DNA from: Phycisphaerales bacterium UBA1845
Lineage (GTDB): Bacteria > Planctomycetota > Phycisphaerae > UBA1845
Reading direction: 5' to 3'
Length of the DNA: 21,957 bases
Assembly: GCA_002338715.1 (NCBI GenBank)
Contig: DDIR01000044.1
Location: forward strand, 24,538-46,494
Shown here: piece after piece, positions 1 through 8,402 of the stretch
Layout of the letters: each line of letters opens with the position of its first letter
Position numbering within the stretch: position 1 is the first letter of the stretch
The notes under the pieces: generated by a model
What the model saw: the letters and a program-made list of their open reading frames with translations, nothing else
What the model was told of the DNA's origin: nothing
Database searches by the model: none
Program-made: the position numbers and the translations under genes

Positions 1-1661
1 GGTTTCAAGGGCGCGATCTGCGAGCGCCCGATTCGCTGCTTGCCTGCGCGAAACACTTCGCCGCGTACGGTGCGCCGGAAGCGGGGAAGGATTACAACAC
101 CGTCGACATTTCGCTCGCAACGTTTTTCGAAGTGCATCTGCCGCCGTTTCGAGCGGCTGTCGATGCGGGCGTTGGAACATTGATGAGCGCGTTCAACGAA
201 ATCAACGGCGTGCCCGCAACCGCAAACCGATTCCTGATGACCGACATACTGCGAAGGCAATGGGGATTCGACGGATTCGTTGTCAGCGACTGGACAGCCG
301 TCACCGAACTTGTCGCGCATGGTTATGCCCGCGACGAAGCCGATGCGGCCGCCCTTGCGATTCATGCCGGTGTGGACATGGACATGACGTCGCAGGCGTT
401 TCGCACGCATCTCGCGAAAGCGGTTGACGAAGCCCGCATCGATATCCGCACGATCGATGAAGCCGTCCGCCGCGTCTTGATGGGCAAGGAATCGATCGGG
501 CTTTTTGAAAACCCGTACACCGATACGACGCTACACGACAAGGTGATACTCTGCGACGAACATCGCCATGCCGCGCGCGAGTCCGCCGGGCGCTCGATGG
601 TCCTTCTCAAAAACGAGGGATCCGTTTTGCCCTTAAATTCCAGCGTCAAGAAGATCGCGCTCATCGGTCCATTGGCTGACAACCAGCGCGAGTTACTGGG
701 TACGTGGGCGTCTATCGGGAAGGCTGAAGACGTCATCGCGATCCGCACCGCGCTAACGGAAGCCGTTGGGGACGGTGTCGACGTTGCCTACGCAAAGGGG
801 TGCGAAATCGAAGGCGGTTATACGTCTGGTATCGCAGGCGCTGTCGAAGTCGCCAACGAAAGCGACGTTGCGATCGTGGTCGTGGGCGAGACGGCTAGCA
901 TGAGCGGTGAAGCCAGTTGCCGATCGAACATCGACCTGCCGGGACATCAACTGGAACTCGTCAAAGCGATTCAAGCGACCGGCAAGCCGGTCGTTGTACT
1001 CGTTGCGAGTGGGCGGCCTTTGGCGATTCCTTGGGTGGCAGCAAATGTTCCTGCGATTGTGCAGATCTGGCATCCGGGTGTGGAAGCTGGGCATGCGGTG
1101 GCGGACGTTTTGTTTGGCAAGATCAATCCGTCGGCGAAGTTGCCGATCACGATTCCGCGCAACGTCGGGCAGGTTCCGATTTACTACGCCCACAAATCGA
1201 CGGGTCGGCCTCCCACCGATTCCTTCTTCACGTCCAAGTACAGCGATGTGCCATGGACGCCGCTTTATCCGTTTGGGTTTGGATTGAGTTACACAACGTT
1301 TGAATACGCCGACCTGGCATTGTCGCAAAGCAAAATGAAACCGGGCGAATCGATCACCGCCAGCGCGACCATCACCAACACGGGCAAGGTCGCCGGCGAA
1401 GAAATCGTCCAGCTCTACATCCGCGACAAAGTGGGTTCACGCACGCGGCCGGTCCGACAGCTTCGCGGTTTCAAACGCGTGTCACTCGCACCGGGCGAAT
1501 CGCAAACGGTTGAATTCAAGCTGACCGAAAATGACCTCGCCTACTGGGACAACAAGTTCGGATTCGAAGCCGAACCAGGCGATTTCACCGTATGGATCGC
1601 TCCGAACTCAGCCGACGGGTTGTCCGCGGAATTTGAACTCATCGGACAACAAAAGAACTAA
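1..1661 (+). CDS. GH3 beta-glucosidase (BglX-like), 5' end outside window
   Basis: This is a glycoside hydrolase family 3 enzyme that removes terminal beta-glucose from oligosaccharides. The reading frame is open from base 3, so the start lies upstream; 552 residues are visible. In order one sees the end of the N-terminal TIM-barrel domain, with the KHF..YG substrate-binding motif (bases 51-68) and the nucleophile motif GFVVSDW (Asp codon 288-290). The C-terminal alpha/beta domain follows, with VVGETASMSGEA and the LPGHQ motif. Last comes a fibronectin-III-like domain (EEIVQLYIRD, RQLRGFKRV). Localisation cannot be judged because the N-terminus is missing. The sugar symporter starts 25 bases downstream, so the two probably share a transcript. 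In Bacteroidota, GH3 enzymes acting on sophorose and sophoro-oligosaccharides are found beside GH144 genes, which fits this locus, but linkage specificity cannot be read from the sequence. Confidence 0.93.
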   Translation, partial: FQGRDLRAPDSLLACAKHFAAYGAPEAGKDYNTVDISLATFFEVHLPPFRAAVDAGVGTLMSAFNEINGVPATANRFLMTDILRRQWGFDGFVVSDWTAVTELVAHGYARDEADAAALAIHAGVDMDMTSQAFRTHLAKAVDEARIDIRTIDEAVRRVLMGKESIGLFENPYTDTTLHDKVILCDEHRHAARESAGRSMVLLKNEGSVLPLNSSVKKIALIGPLADNQRELLGTWASIGKAEDVIAIRTALTEAVGDGVDVAYAKGCEIEGGYTSGIAGAVEVANESDVAIVVVGETASMSGEASCRSNIDLPGHQLELVKAIQATGKPVVVLVASGRPLAIPWVAANVPAIVQIWHPGVEAGHAVADVLFGKINPSAKLPITIPRNVGQVPIYYAHKSTGRPPTDSFFTSKYSDVPWTPLYPFGFGLSYTTFEYADLALSQSKMKPGESITASATITNTGKVAGEEIVQLYIRDKVGSRTRPVRQLRGFKRVSLAPGESQTVEFKLTENDLAYWDNKFGFEAEPGDFTVWIAPNSADGLSAEFELIGQQKN

Positions 1662-1686
1662 TCGCGCGATCCATTCGAGAAACAAT

Positions 1687-3135
1687 ATGTCACAGATGCG
1701 ACAAACCGCCGAGTCCGATCGAATTCCTTTTGCTCAGAAGCTGGCGTTTGGATTCGGGATGGCCACCCCGATCGCATTTGTAAACTCGGTCAACCAACTC
1801 ACCAACCTTATCTACAACATCGCGCTCGGCGTCAGCCCCGTTTTGCTGGGCGTCGCTCAAATGATCCCGCGCCTTTGGGATGCGATTTCCGATCCGTTGG
1901 CTGGTTATCTTTCCGACAACACCCGAAGTCGATGGGGTCGAAGAAAACCGTACATCGTCATCGGCGGGATCAGTGTTGCGCTGACGTACGTGCTCGTCTG
2001 GACGGTTCCCAGCGGGCTGAGTGAAAACGCTGTATTTGCTTACTACCTCGGGATGAGTTTGCTCTTTTACACAGCCGTCACCGCCATGTCCGTCCCATTG
2101 GTTGCACTCGGTTGCGAAATGAGTGCGGACTATCACGAGCGGACTCGTCTCTTTGCATACGGAGGATTCATTGGCAACGTCTTTGCAATCCTGACGCCGT
2201 GGATGTACTGGCTCGCGACGCAACCCTATCTGTTCGACGACGAGGTCGAGGGGATGAAAGTTGTCGCGATCTTTGTCGCTGGCATCATCCTGGCATCGGC
2301 GCTGGTCTCCGGAATTGTCTGCCGCGAACCAAAGATTGAGCAGGTTCGCAAGCAGCGGAAGATCAAGTTCTGGGCCAGCATCGCCGCGACGATGAAGAAC
2401 AAGACGTACCTGCGCCTTATTGGCATCGTGTTCTGTGTGACTGCCGGTTTCAATCTCGTGAACAGTTTCGCCAACTACATCATGATTTACTACCTGTTCG
2501 ACGGCGTGAAGGACAAGGCATCATTTATCATGGGCGTCAATGGAACCGCTTGGGCAATCGCCGCATTGATCGCGGTTTTTCCAATGGCTTGGACAAGCAA
2601 ACGCCTCGGCAAGGCGAAGACCGTGCAGATTTCCGCGTTGATTATGTTGATTGGGTGCCTCCTCAAGATCGTCTGCTACAACCGTACTTATCCCTGGTTG
2701 ACGTTGATTCCCACCGTGTTGATCGCGATCGGCATGCTCGTGTTGTACACGATGGCTGGCGCGATGATCGCGGACATTTGCGACGAAGATGAACTGGAAA
2801 ACGGCGTCCGGCGGGAAGGCAGCTACTCCGCGGTATACAGCTGGTGGCTGAAGTTCGCGGTGTCCACAGGAATTCTGATCGCGGGATTGTTGTTGGAATC
2901 AACGGGTTATACGAACGTCCTGGACCAACAGCACTCGTTGACACTGTTCTGGTTGCGGGCGTTTGAAATCGGTTTGCCAGCGATCTTCTGCGCGATCGGA
3001 TACCGCTTGTTGGCCAACTACCCGCTGACCGAAGACCGCGTTTACGAAATCAAAGAAGCGTTGGCCCGGCGGCATAAATTGGAAGATGCAGCCGAGGCTA
3101 ATGGGCTTTCGGACAACCACACGACTGACGCGTGA
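1687..3135 (+). CDS. GPH-family sugar:cation symporter (MFS superfamily)
   Basis: A 482-residue inner-membrane transporter of the glycoside-pentoside-hexuronide:cation symporter family (MelB/XylP/GusB relatives), expected to import a glycoside with Na+ or H+. The family signature DAISDPLAGYLSDNTRSRWG is at about residues 65-84, followed by RRKPYI. Many hydrophobic segments follow, consistent with 12 helices. A second family motif, MIADICDEDELENG, lies in the loop late in the protein. The open frame extends upstream into the GH3 gene, but the ATG at 1687 (or 1696) gives the normal family N-terminus and clears the GH3 stop; the ribosome-binding site is weak (GAG about 8 bases upstream). Its place directly behind GH3 suggests import of oligosaccharides released by the locus. 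The last 38 bases overlap the end of the convergent lacI-type gene. Confidence 0.9.
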   Translation: MSQMRQTAESDRIPFAQKLAFGFGMATPIAFVNSVNQLTNLIYNIALGVSPVLLGVAQMIPRLWDAISDPLAGYLSDNTRSRWGRRKPYIVIGGISVALTYVLVWTVPSGLSENAVFAYYLGMSLLFYTAVTAMSVPLVALGCEMSADYHERTRLFAYGGFIGNVFAILTPWMYWLATQPYLFDDEVEGMKVVAIFVAGIILASALVSGIVCREPKIEQVRKQRKIKFWASIAATMKNKTYLRLIGIVFCVTAGFNLVNSFANYIMIYYLFDGVKDKASFIMGVNGTAWAIAALIAVFPMAWTSKRLGKAKTVQISALIMLIGCLLKIVCYNRTYPWLTLIPTVLIAIGMLVLYTMAGAMIADICDEDELENGVRREGSYSAVYSWWLKFAVSTGILIAGLLLESTGYTNVLDQQHSLTLFWLRAFEIGLPAIFCAIGYRLLANYPLTEDRVYEIKEALARRHKLEDAAEANGLSDNHTTDA

Positions 3136-4114
3136 CGAGTTCGGGGCGCAGGGCGATGTGGCGTTTGGGCAGGGTGGGGTCGTCGAGGCGCTGACAGACC
3201 AGTTCGATTGCGGTCGCGCCCATCTCAGCCAGCGGAACGCGCACGGTGGTCAGTTGCGGGCGGGTCATGCGGGCGATGCGCGTGTCGTCGAAACCCACCA
3301 CCGCGATATCCCGAGGCACCCGCAGTTGCAGCGCGTGGGCCGCATCGATAAATCCGCAGGCCATCTCGTCGTTCGCCGCAAACACACAGTGCTTTTCACC
3401 CTTCCAGTTGGGCAGATGCTGAATCGCGAATGCGTACGCGGTGTCGTAGTCGTAGTCGAGGTGGTGCACATCTTCGTTGCGAAATGGTGTACCCGTTTCG
3501 GCGAGGATTTCCTGATACGCCTTGAAACGTGCGATCGAGTCCATGTTCGTTTCCCAACCACCGACGAAGAAAATCCGCTTGGCATGGCAGGTGTTGATCA
3601 GGTGTCGCATCATCGCTGACGCGCCAGCCCGCTGGTCGATCACAACGCTGTCGTGCGATGTACCCGGTACGTCGGTGTCGATCAGCACGAGCGGCAGGTG
3701 AAGGTCGGCCAACGCTTGCTCAATGTGGTCGGTGACTTCCGCAACCATGATCGCGATGCCGTCCATGAACTGGCGCTGGCGCAAACTGCCGACGAGTCCG
3801 CGCGTATCCAGTGGATCGTGAGCCGACGACAACACGAGGCTGTACCCAAGCTCATGCGCCCGCAGATTCGCCCCACGGATGATCCCGGAATAAAACTCAC
3901 CGTGCATGTCGGGCAGGACCAGACCGATCATCTCGCTCTTGCGAAGCATCAAGCCGCGGGCGAAGGCGTTGGGGTGGTAACCGAGTTCGCGGATGGCGGC
4001 TTCGACGCGCTCGCGCGTTTGTGCGTTGACCAGTGCGGGGCGGTTGATCGTGCGCGAAACGGTGCTGATCGATACGTTTGCCCGAAGGGCGACGTCTGAG
4101 ATTGAGGCGGCCAT
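3098..4114 (-). CDS. LacI-family transcriptional regulator
   Basis: A 338-residue LacI/GalR-type regulator. Residues 4-25 are the helix-turn-helix (SISDVALRANVSISTVSRTI). The hinge-helix region follows (ELGYHPNAFARGL, about 44-56). The rest is the periplasmic-binding-protein-like effector domain, with typical strands (IGLVLPDMHGEFYSGII; DIAVVGFDD). Longer frames are possible (an ATG 36 bases upstream), but the ATG at 4114 has a strong AGGAAGGAA ribosome-binding site six bases ahead and gives the standard family start. It is divergent from the GH144-like gene at 4181 and overlaps the symporter gene tail-to-tail. The likely effector is a sugar from the glycan degraded here. Two LacI-type palindromes at 5774 and 12250 are its best candidate operators; none is evident in the short region between this gene and 4181. 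Confidence 0.93.
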   Translation of the reverse strand: MAASISDVALRANVSISTVSRTINRPALVNAQTRERVEAAIRELGYHPNAFARGLMLRKSEMIGLVLPDMHGEFYSGIIRGANLRAHELGYSLVLSSAHDPLDTRGLVGSLRQRQFMDGIAIMVAEVTDHIEQALADLHLPLVLIDTDVPGTSHDSVVIDQRAGASAMMRHLINTCHAKRIFFVGGWETNMDSIARFKAYQEILAETGTPFRNEDVHHLDYDYDTAYAFAIQHLPNWKGEKHCVFAANDEMACGFIDAAHALQLRVPRDIAVVGFDDTRIARMTRPQLTTVRVPLAEMGATAIELVCQRLDDPTLPKRHIALRPELVTRQSCGCPKAH

Positions 4115-4120
4115 GCCGTG

Positions 4121-4129
4121 TTCCTTCCT
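4121..4129 (-). promoter_or_regulatory. Ribosome-binding site of the LacI-family gene
   Basis: On the minus strand AGGAAGGAA sits six bases before the ATG at 4114. It decides this start over the in-frame ATG at 4150, which has no comparable site. Confidence 0.7.
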
Positions 4130-4143
4130 GAACCACTGGTCTG

Positions 4144-4172
4144 TTGACATAGCCAGCGGGCCCTAGTATCTG
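4144..4172 (+). promoter_or_regulatory. Possible promoter of the GH144-like gene
   Basis: An exact TTGACA (4144-4149) is followed by a 17-base spacer and a poor -10 (TATCTG, 4167-4172). A start site near 4179 would nearly coincide with the ATG at 4181, giving a leaderless or almost leaderless message. Only the -35 is convincing. Confidence 0.3.
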
Positions 4173-4180
4173 CTGACAGG

Positions 4181-5587
4181 ATGAATCGTCAACACATGTT
4201 ATCGTTGCTGATAGGAACGTCGGTGTTTGCGGCCAATCCTTCGCCCGACATTTTGCGGTCTGACGACACGAAATCCGTTGCATCGTATCGTTTTTTGGGC
4301 GCGGACGAGAAGCTGCTCGACGACGTTCAGCGGGGTTGCTTCGAGTATCTCTGGCACGAAGTAAGACCGCCCGCATATGTGGTCAAGGATCGCAAGAAAG
4401 CGCCGGTCGCGAGCGTTGCAGCCGTCGGGTTTCAGCTTTCGGCGATACCGATCGGCGTCGAACGCGGTTGGATCACGCGCGACGAGGGAGAGACGCGGGC
4501 GCTGGCGATTCTCGATGCGCTGCTTGGTCGAGACGACAACCGCCATGAAGGCATCTTCCTGCATTTCGTTGATCTGGAAACTGCCGGCCTGTCGACGACT
4601 GCTTACGAAGTGCTCGCGAGCACGATCGATACGTCGCTGTTGCTGCCCGGCGCGATGACCGTGTCGGAATATTTTGGCGGTAAGGTGCGTGAGCGTGCGG
4701 ACCAGATGCTGCGTGAGGCGAACTGGCGCGCGTTTGTCGACAAGGCGAGCGGGCTGGTCTGCATGGGGTGGCGGCCCGACGATCGCAGCAAGATGAACGG
4801 TTCGGGTAAATATCACAAATCGCTGTGGCAACTGTCCAGCGCAGAAGAGCATCTGGTCTATTGGTTGGCGATTGGTTCACCGGTCGAAGCACACGCCGCC
4901 GATCCCAAGTCATACTACAAGCTTCGTCGCGAAATCAAGCAGCACGGCGACATGCAGCCGTACGTGGTGTCATGGAGTGGCACTTTGTTTCACTACTTCT
5001 TCGATCACTGCTGGATTGATTACCGATCGTTGGCGGCTGACAATCCCAAGGAATTTGGCGTTGACGCGCCGCGGGTGGATTGGTTTGAAAATTCGCGCCG
5101 GGCGGTCTTGACCCATCGGCAGCGATGCATCGAAGCCGCGAAGCAATTCAAGACGTTCGGTCCCAATGTGTGGGGGCAAAGCGCGTGCGACGGTCCGGAC
5201 GGATACGCGGTGCCCCATGTCGGGCCCAACATCTCGAACGACGACAAGTGGTTCGGTGGAATTGTCGCGCCTTATGCCGCGGCATCGGCGATCATGTTCA
5301 CACCGGAAGAAAGCATGGCCGCCATTCGCGAAATGCGATCGTTGAAAGATGAGAACGGAAATCCTTTGATCTGGCGCGACCCGGCAAAGGGCGGATACGG
5401 GTTCGCCGACAGTTTCAATCTGGATCGCGGTTTTGTCAGCGACGATTACGTGGGTATCGATGAAGGGCCGATGATCCTGGCGATCGAGAACGCGCGGACG
5501 GGTTTGATCTGGCGGTTGTTCATGCAGCATCCAGCCAGTCAGCGGGCGGTTGGGCGGTTGAAGCTCTCAAAGGCGGCGGACCGTTAG
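4181..5587 (+). CDS. Divergent GH144 / glucoamylase-like family protein
   Basis: A 468-residue protein of the glucoamylase-like (PF10091) fold, an (alpha/alpha)6 barrel; the best known relatives are GH144 endo-beta-1,2-glucanases. Family blocks are visible in order: STIDTSLLLPGA (147-158), the barrel segment with E222 (SAEEHLVYWLAIGSP), FENSRRAVLTHRQRCIEA (302-319), WGQSACDGPDGY (331-342), APYAAASAIMFTPEESM (363-379) and GYGFADSFN...YVGIDEGPM (405-431), then IENARTGLIWRLFMQHP. Length fits a single catalytic domain. The N-terminus (LSLLIGTSVFA before AN) could be a short signal peptide, implying export. No earlier start is available in frame; an ATG at 4196 is an alternative. It departs from the canonical pattern seen in its paralogue at 8402 (SAEE instead of YNEA; NDDKWFGGIVAP instead of a NGTISPTAA-type block), so substrate or mode of action may differ. 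Confidence 0.8.
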   Translation: MNRQHMLSLLIGTSVFAANPSPDILRSDDTKSVASYRFLGADEKLLDDVQRGCFEYLWHEVRPPAYVVKDRKKAPVASVAAVGFQLSAIPIGVERGWITRDEGETRALAILDALLGRDDNRHEGIFLHFVDLETAGLSTTAYEVLASTIDTSLLLPGAMTVSEYFGGKVRERADQMLREANWRAFVDKASGLVCMGWRPDDRSKMNGSGKYHKSLWQLSSAEEHLVYWLAIGSPVEAHAADPKSYYKLRREIKQHGDMQPYVVSWSGTLFHYFFDHCWIDYRSLAADNPKEFGVDAPRVDWFENSRRAVLTHRQRCIEAAKQFKTFGPNVWGQSACDGPDGYAVPHVGPNISNDDKWFGGIVAPYAAASAIMFTPEESMAAIREMRSLKDENGNPLIWRDPAKGGYGFADSFNLDRGFVSDDYVGIDEGPMILAIENARTGLIWRLFMQHPASQRAVGRLKLSKAADR

Positions 5588-5745
5588 CGATTGAAACGTT
5601 GACGGTAGTTCGCATAATCAGGGCATATGCATTCGGGCCAAAGCATTAACGGAACACAAGTTAAGGGCCAATTCGGGGTGACCTGCCCGAGCGGGTTTGC
5701 GTGGAGACGGTTATAGGACGCCATCTTGCGATAGCGAGTTTGCGA

Positions 5746-5774
5746 TTGATCGTATCCGGCGGATGGGTTAGGAT
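5746..5774 (+). promoter_or_regulatory. Candidate promoter for GH94
   Basis: TTGATC (5746-5751), a 17-base spacer and TAGGAT (5769-5774) make a plausible sigma70-type promoter. The operator palindrome starts at its last base and would cover the transcription start, a standard repressor position. Confidence 0.4.
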
Positions 5775-5787
5775 GAAAGCGCTTTCA
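5774..5787. promoter_or_regulatory. LacI-type operator, perfect palindrome
   Basis: TGAAAGCGCTTTCA is a perfect 14-base palindrome with the central CG typical of LacI/GalR-family operators (compare the cre consensus TGWAANCGNTNWCA). It lies 113 bases upstream of the GH94 start and about 1.66 kb from the lacI-type gene at 4114. A near-copy is at 12250-12263. Confidence 0.8.
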
Positions 5788-5899
5788 GTATGCCCAGCGA
5801 TGGGGCGGCAGAAACCTCGATCCACCTCGCTTCAACTGACGTTGCGACGGGCGGTTTCGATTTGGGTTTGGGAGACCCGCCTCGGAAAGGATCCGTTCC

Positions 5900-8323
5900 A
5901 TGACCATTGCAACAACCCCGCATTCCCATCTGGGCGGTGCGGTTGATTTGAAAAATCTCTTGCCCAATCGATACGGTCATTTTTCACCCGATGGTCGGGA
6001 ATACCAGATCACCGACTGGCGCACACCGCGCCCATGGGTCAACATCATCGGCAACACGCGGCAGGGGTTGGCCGTCAGTCAAACCGGCAGCGGTTTCAGT
6101 TGGATCGACAACTCGCAACTCGGCGTCATCACCCGTTGGCAGCAGGAATTCGTTCAGGATTCGTCCGGCAAGTTCCTTTACGTGCGCGATGCAGACAAGA
6201 AAGATGTGTGGTCGCTCGCGCCCGCACCATGTTGGCCGGCGTATGACGAGTTCCTCTGTCGTCACGGACTCGGCTACACCGTTTTTGAAACCACGATCAA
6301 AGGCATCAACGCAAAGTGGACGCTGTGGGTCGATCCGGTCACGACGGCTGAGCTTTGGCTGGTCGAGTTAAAGAATCTTTCCGATGGTCCGCGACGACTC
6401 GAGTTGTGCGGGGCGCTGGAGTGGAATTGTGGTGTCGCACCGTCGCCGCGCCGCGAGTTCCACAAGCTCTTTCTCGAAACGCATTACGACCTGGACCGCC
6501 GCGCAATCATCGCCCGCAACCACATGTGGGAAGTGAATCACAAAAAGTATGGCCACTGGAATCGCCCCTGGCCTTTTGTTGCTGCGTTTTCCGCGACCGA
6601 ACCCGTGCAAGCCGCACAAGGCGACAAAGCTGAGTTCGCCGGGCGCTATCGCGGGATGGACAAACCGGCAGCGCTTGAAGCCAACAACTGGCAGCCGCGT
6701 TTCGGACGGCATCAGGATCCGATCGGGGCGCTGCGCTGTGAGGTTGAACTTCGCGGCGGCGAGTCGCGCACGATGGGCTTCGTGATTGCGGCGGCTGACG
6801 ATGACGATGCGTTGGCGAATGTGCTCAAGCAGTTTGAATCGTGCGACGCGATCGCCAATTCGCTCGAAAGCGTGAAGCAGGATTGGGTCGAGCGGTTGTC
6901 GGAGCATCGCATCGAAACGCCCGATCCCAGCATCGATCTGTTGACCAACGATTGGCTGCGCTATCAAGCGATCGTCGGGCGCATGTGGGGGCGCGGTGGA
7001 TATTATCAGCAGAGCGGGGCGTATGGTTTCCGCGATCAGTTGCAGGATTCGCAGGTCTGGCTGACGATCGATCCGGAGAAGTGTCGCGAGCAAATCAACC
7101 TGCACGCGTCACATCAGTTCAAAGATGGATCGGTGTATCACTGGTGGCATCCGCTTAGTGAAGACGGTTTGATCACGACGATGACGGATGACCTGCTGTG
7201 GCTGGCGTTTGTGTCGGCCAACTACATCCGCGAAACTGGCGATGTTTCGATCCTCTGCGACGAAACGCCGTTTCTCGATGACAAGAATCCCGCAACGCTT
7301 CGCGAGCACGTGTTCCGTGCGTTCGAGCGCGTTTTTCGCAGGACGAGTCCGCGCGGTTTGCCGTACATCGGCGCCGGCGATTGGAACGATGGATTGAGTG
7401 CGGCTGGCTTGCAGGAAAAAGGCGAGTCGATTTGGCTTGGGCATTTCTTTGCGGGCATCCTTGGTGACTGGGCGCACATCCTGACGTCATTGGGCGAGCA
7501 GGATGAGGCCAACGTGCTCCGGCAGCGTCGGGCGAAGTTGGTTGCGGCGATTAATGAACACGGGTGGGATGGCGAATGGTATTCACGCGCGACGCTCGAC
7601 GACGGTTCCAAACTCGGTAGCGCCGAATGCGATGCCGGTAAGATTTTCCTCAACGCGCAGACCTGGGCGATCCTCAACAACATCGCCGATGCACCGCGGG
7701 CCGAGCAGTGTTGGAAAGCTGTCTGCGAAAACCTCGTCAGCGAAGCCGGCGCGTTGCTGTTGGCACCTGCATTCACCAAGCCGGCAGAGCAGATCGGTTA
7801 CATCACCCGTTATGCACCGGGGCTCCGTGAGAATGGCGGGGTCTATACGCACGCGGCGACCTGGGCGATCGCAGCCGCTGCAAAGATGCGCGATCACGAA
7901 ACGCTTGGGCAACTGCTAACTGCGATCAATCCGACCAACAAGGATCCGGAGCGTTACTGGGCTGAGCCTTACGTGACGCCGGGCAATGTGGACGGACCCC
8001 TTTCGCCGAACTTCGGCCGCGGTGGTTGGACGTGGTACACCGGATCAGCGGCTTGGCTCCACCGGGTGATTTGCGAGTGGGTGCTTGGCGTGCGTCCGAC
8101 CTGGGAAGGGTTGCTCGTCGATCCGTGTATGCCGAAGGGTTGGACGACCGCGAAGATCACGCGCCCCTATCGCGGCAACGTATACGACATACAAATCGAC
8201 GTGACGAATCAAAACGGCAAGCAAGCGAAGTTGACGCTCGACGGCAAAGAGATTTCCGGAAATGTGATCCCGCCAACGAAGGTGACGGGTCAGCGACACC
8301 AAGTCAAATTGCAATACGTGTAG
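5900..8323 (+). CDS. GH94 inverting glycoside phosphorylase
   Basis: An 807-residue family GH94 phosphorylase. Such enzymes cleave a beta-glucoside with phosphate and release alpha-sugar-1-phosphate. The start (NRYGHFSPDGREYQITDWRT) and the beta-sandwich block (FLCRHGLGYTVFETTI) match the family. The barrel carries GAYGFRDQLQDS (G376-D379) and GAGDWNDG, whose Asp494 is at the position of the GH94 general acid; GGVYTHAATW and GRGGWTWYTGSAAWLHR follow. There is no signal peptide, so it acts in the cytoplasm on imported sugars. Length matches disaccharide phosphorylases (about 800) rather than 1,2-beta-oligoglucan phosphorylases (about 1100). The active-site motifs resemble the chitobiose-phosphorylase / NdvB-like branch more than cellobiose phosphorylase (which has ADWNDCLN). 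The true substrate, perhaps sophorose or another beta-diglucoside, is open. The AAAGGA site eight bases upstream supports the ATG. Confidence 0.92.
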   Translation: MTIATTPHSHLGGAVDLKNLLPNRYGHFSPDGREYQITDWRTPRPWVNIIGNTRQGLAVSQTGSGFSWIDNSQLGVITRWQQEFVQDSSGKFLYVRDADKKDVWSLAPAPCWPAYDEFLCRHGLGYTVFETTIKGINAKWTLWVDPVTTAELWLVELKNLSDGPRRLELCGALEWNCGVAPSPRREFHKLFLETHYDLDRRAIIARNHMWEVNHKKYGHWNRPWPFVAAFSATEPVQAAQGDKAEFAGRYRGMDKPAALEANNWQPRFGRHQDPIGALRCEVELRGGESRTMGFVIAAADDDDALANVLKQFESCDAIANSLESVKQDWVERLSEHRIETPDPSIDLLTNDWLRYQAIVGRMWGRGGYYQQSGAYGFRDQLQDSQVWLTIDPEKCREQINLHASHQFKDGSVYHWWHPLSEDGLITTMTDDLLWLAFVSANYIRETGDVSILCDETPFLDDKNPATLREHVFRAFERVFRRTSPRGLPYIGAGDWNDGLSAAGLQEKGESIWLGHFFAGILGDWAHILTSLGEQDEANVLRQRRAKLVAAINEHGWDGEWYSRATLDDGSKLGSAECDAGKIFLNAQTWAILNNIADAPRAEQCWKAVCENLVSEAGALLLAPAFTKPAEQIGYITRYAPGLRENGGVYTHAATWAIAAAAKMRDHETLGQLLTAINPTNKDPERYWAEPYVTPGNVDGPLSPNFGRGGWTWYTGSAAWLHRVICEWVLGVRPTWEGLLVDPCMPKGWTTAKITRPYRGNVYDIQIDVTNQNGKQAKLTLDGKEISGNVIPPTKVTGQRHQVKLQYV

Positions 8324-8328
8324 TTGTC

Positions 8329-8402
8329 GGGTGGGCCATGCCCACCATGTCGTTGGCGTTTGAGAATGTTGGCAATCAAACGGCGGTGGGCACGGCCCAC
8401 CC
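8329..8402. repeat. Nested palindromic element between convergent genes
   Basis: GGGTGGGCCATGCCCACC (8329-8346) and GGTGGGCACGGCCCACCC (8385-8402) are inverted copies with one mismatch. Each arm is also a small hairpin by itself (GGTGGGC/GCCCACC). Inside them CGTTTGA (8357-8363) pairs with TCAAACG (8376-8382). The element fills nearly all the space between the GH94 stop (8323) and the stop of the convergent GH144 gene (8404). It could serve as a bidirectional terminator or mRNA 3'-end structure. From memory, GTGGGC...GCCCAC palindromes recur in planctomycete genomes as REP-like elements; that needs a genome search. Confidence 0.7.

Larger units (their letters stand above)
5588..5899. other. 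Intergenic regulatory region upstream of GH94
   Basis: No gene is seen in these 312 bases. They hold a candidate promoter and a perfect 14-base LacI-type palindrome at 5746-5787. Just before the GH94 start is the ribosome-binding site AAAGGA, eight bases ahead of the ATG at 5900. No convincing terminator for the upstream gene is present; a tiny CCCG/CGGG hairpin near 5690 is too short to count. Confidence 0.6.

Noticed and set aside
4199..4852. 217-codon minus-strand frame opposite the GH144-like gene
   Set aside because: Shadow frame; rich in Arg and His as expected for antisense of GC-rich coding DNA.
5675..5760. tRNA-like look (CCCGAGCGGGTTT)
   Set aside because: No acceptor stem, anticodon arm or T-loop (TTCRANY) at the right spacing.
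5900..8323. Calling GH94 a 1,2-beta-oligoglucan phosphorylase
   Set aside because: About 300 residues shorter than that enzyme, and motifs alone do not fix specificity.
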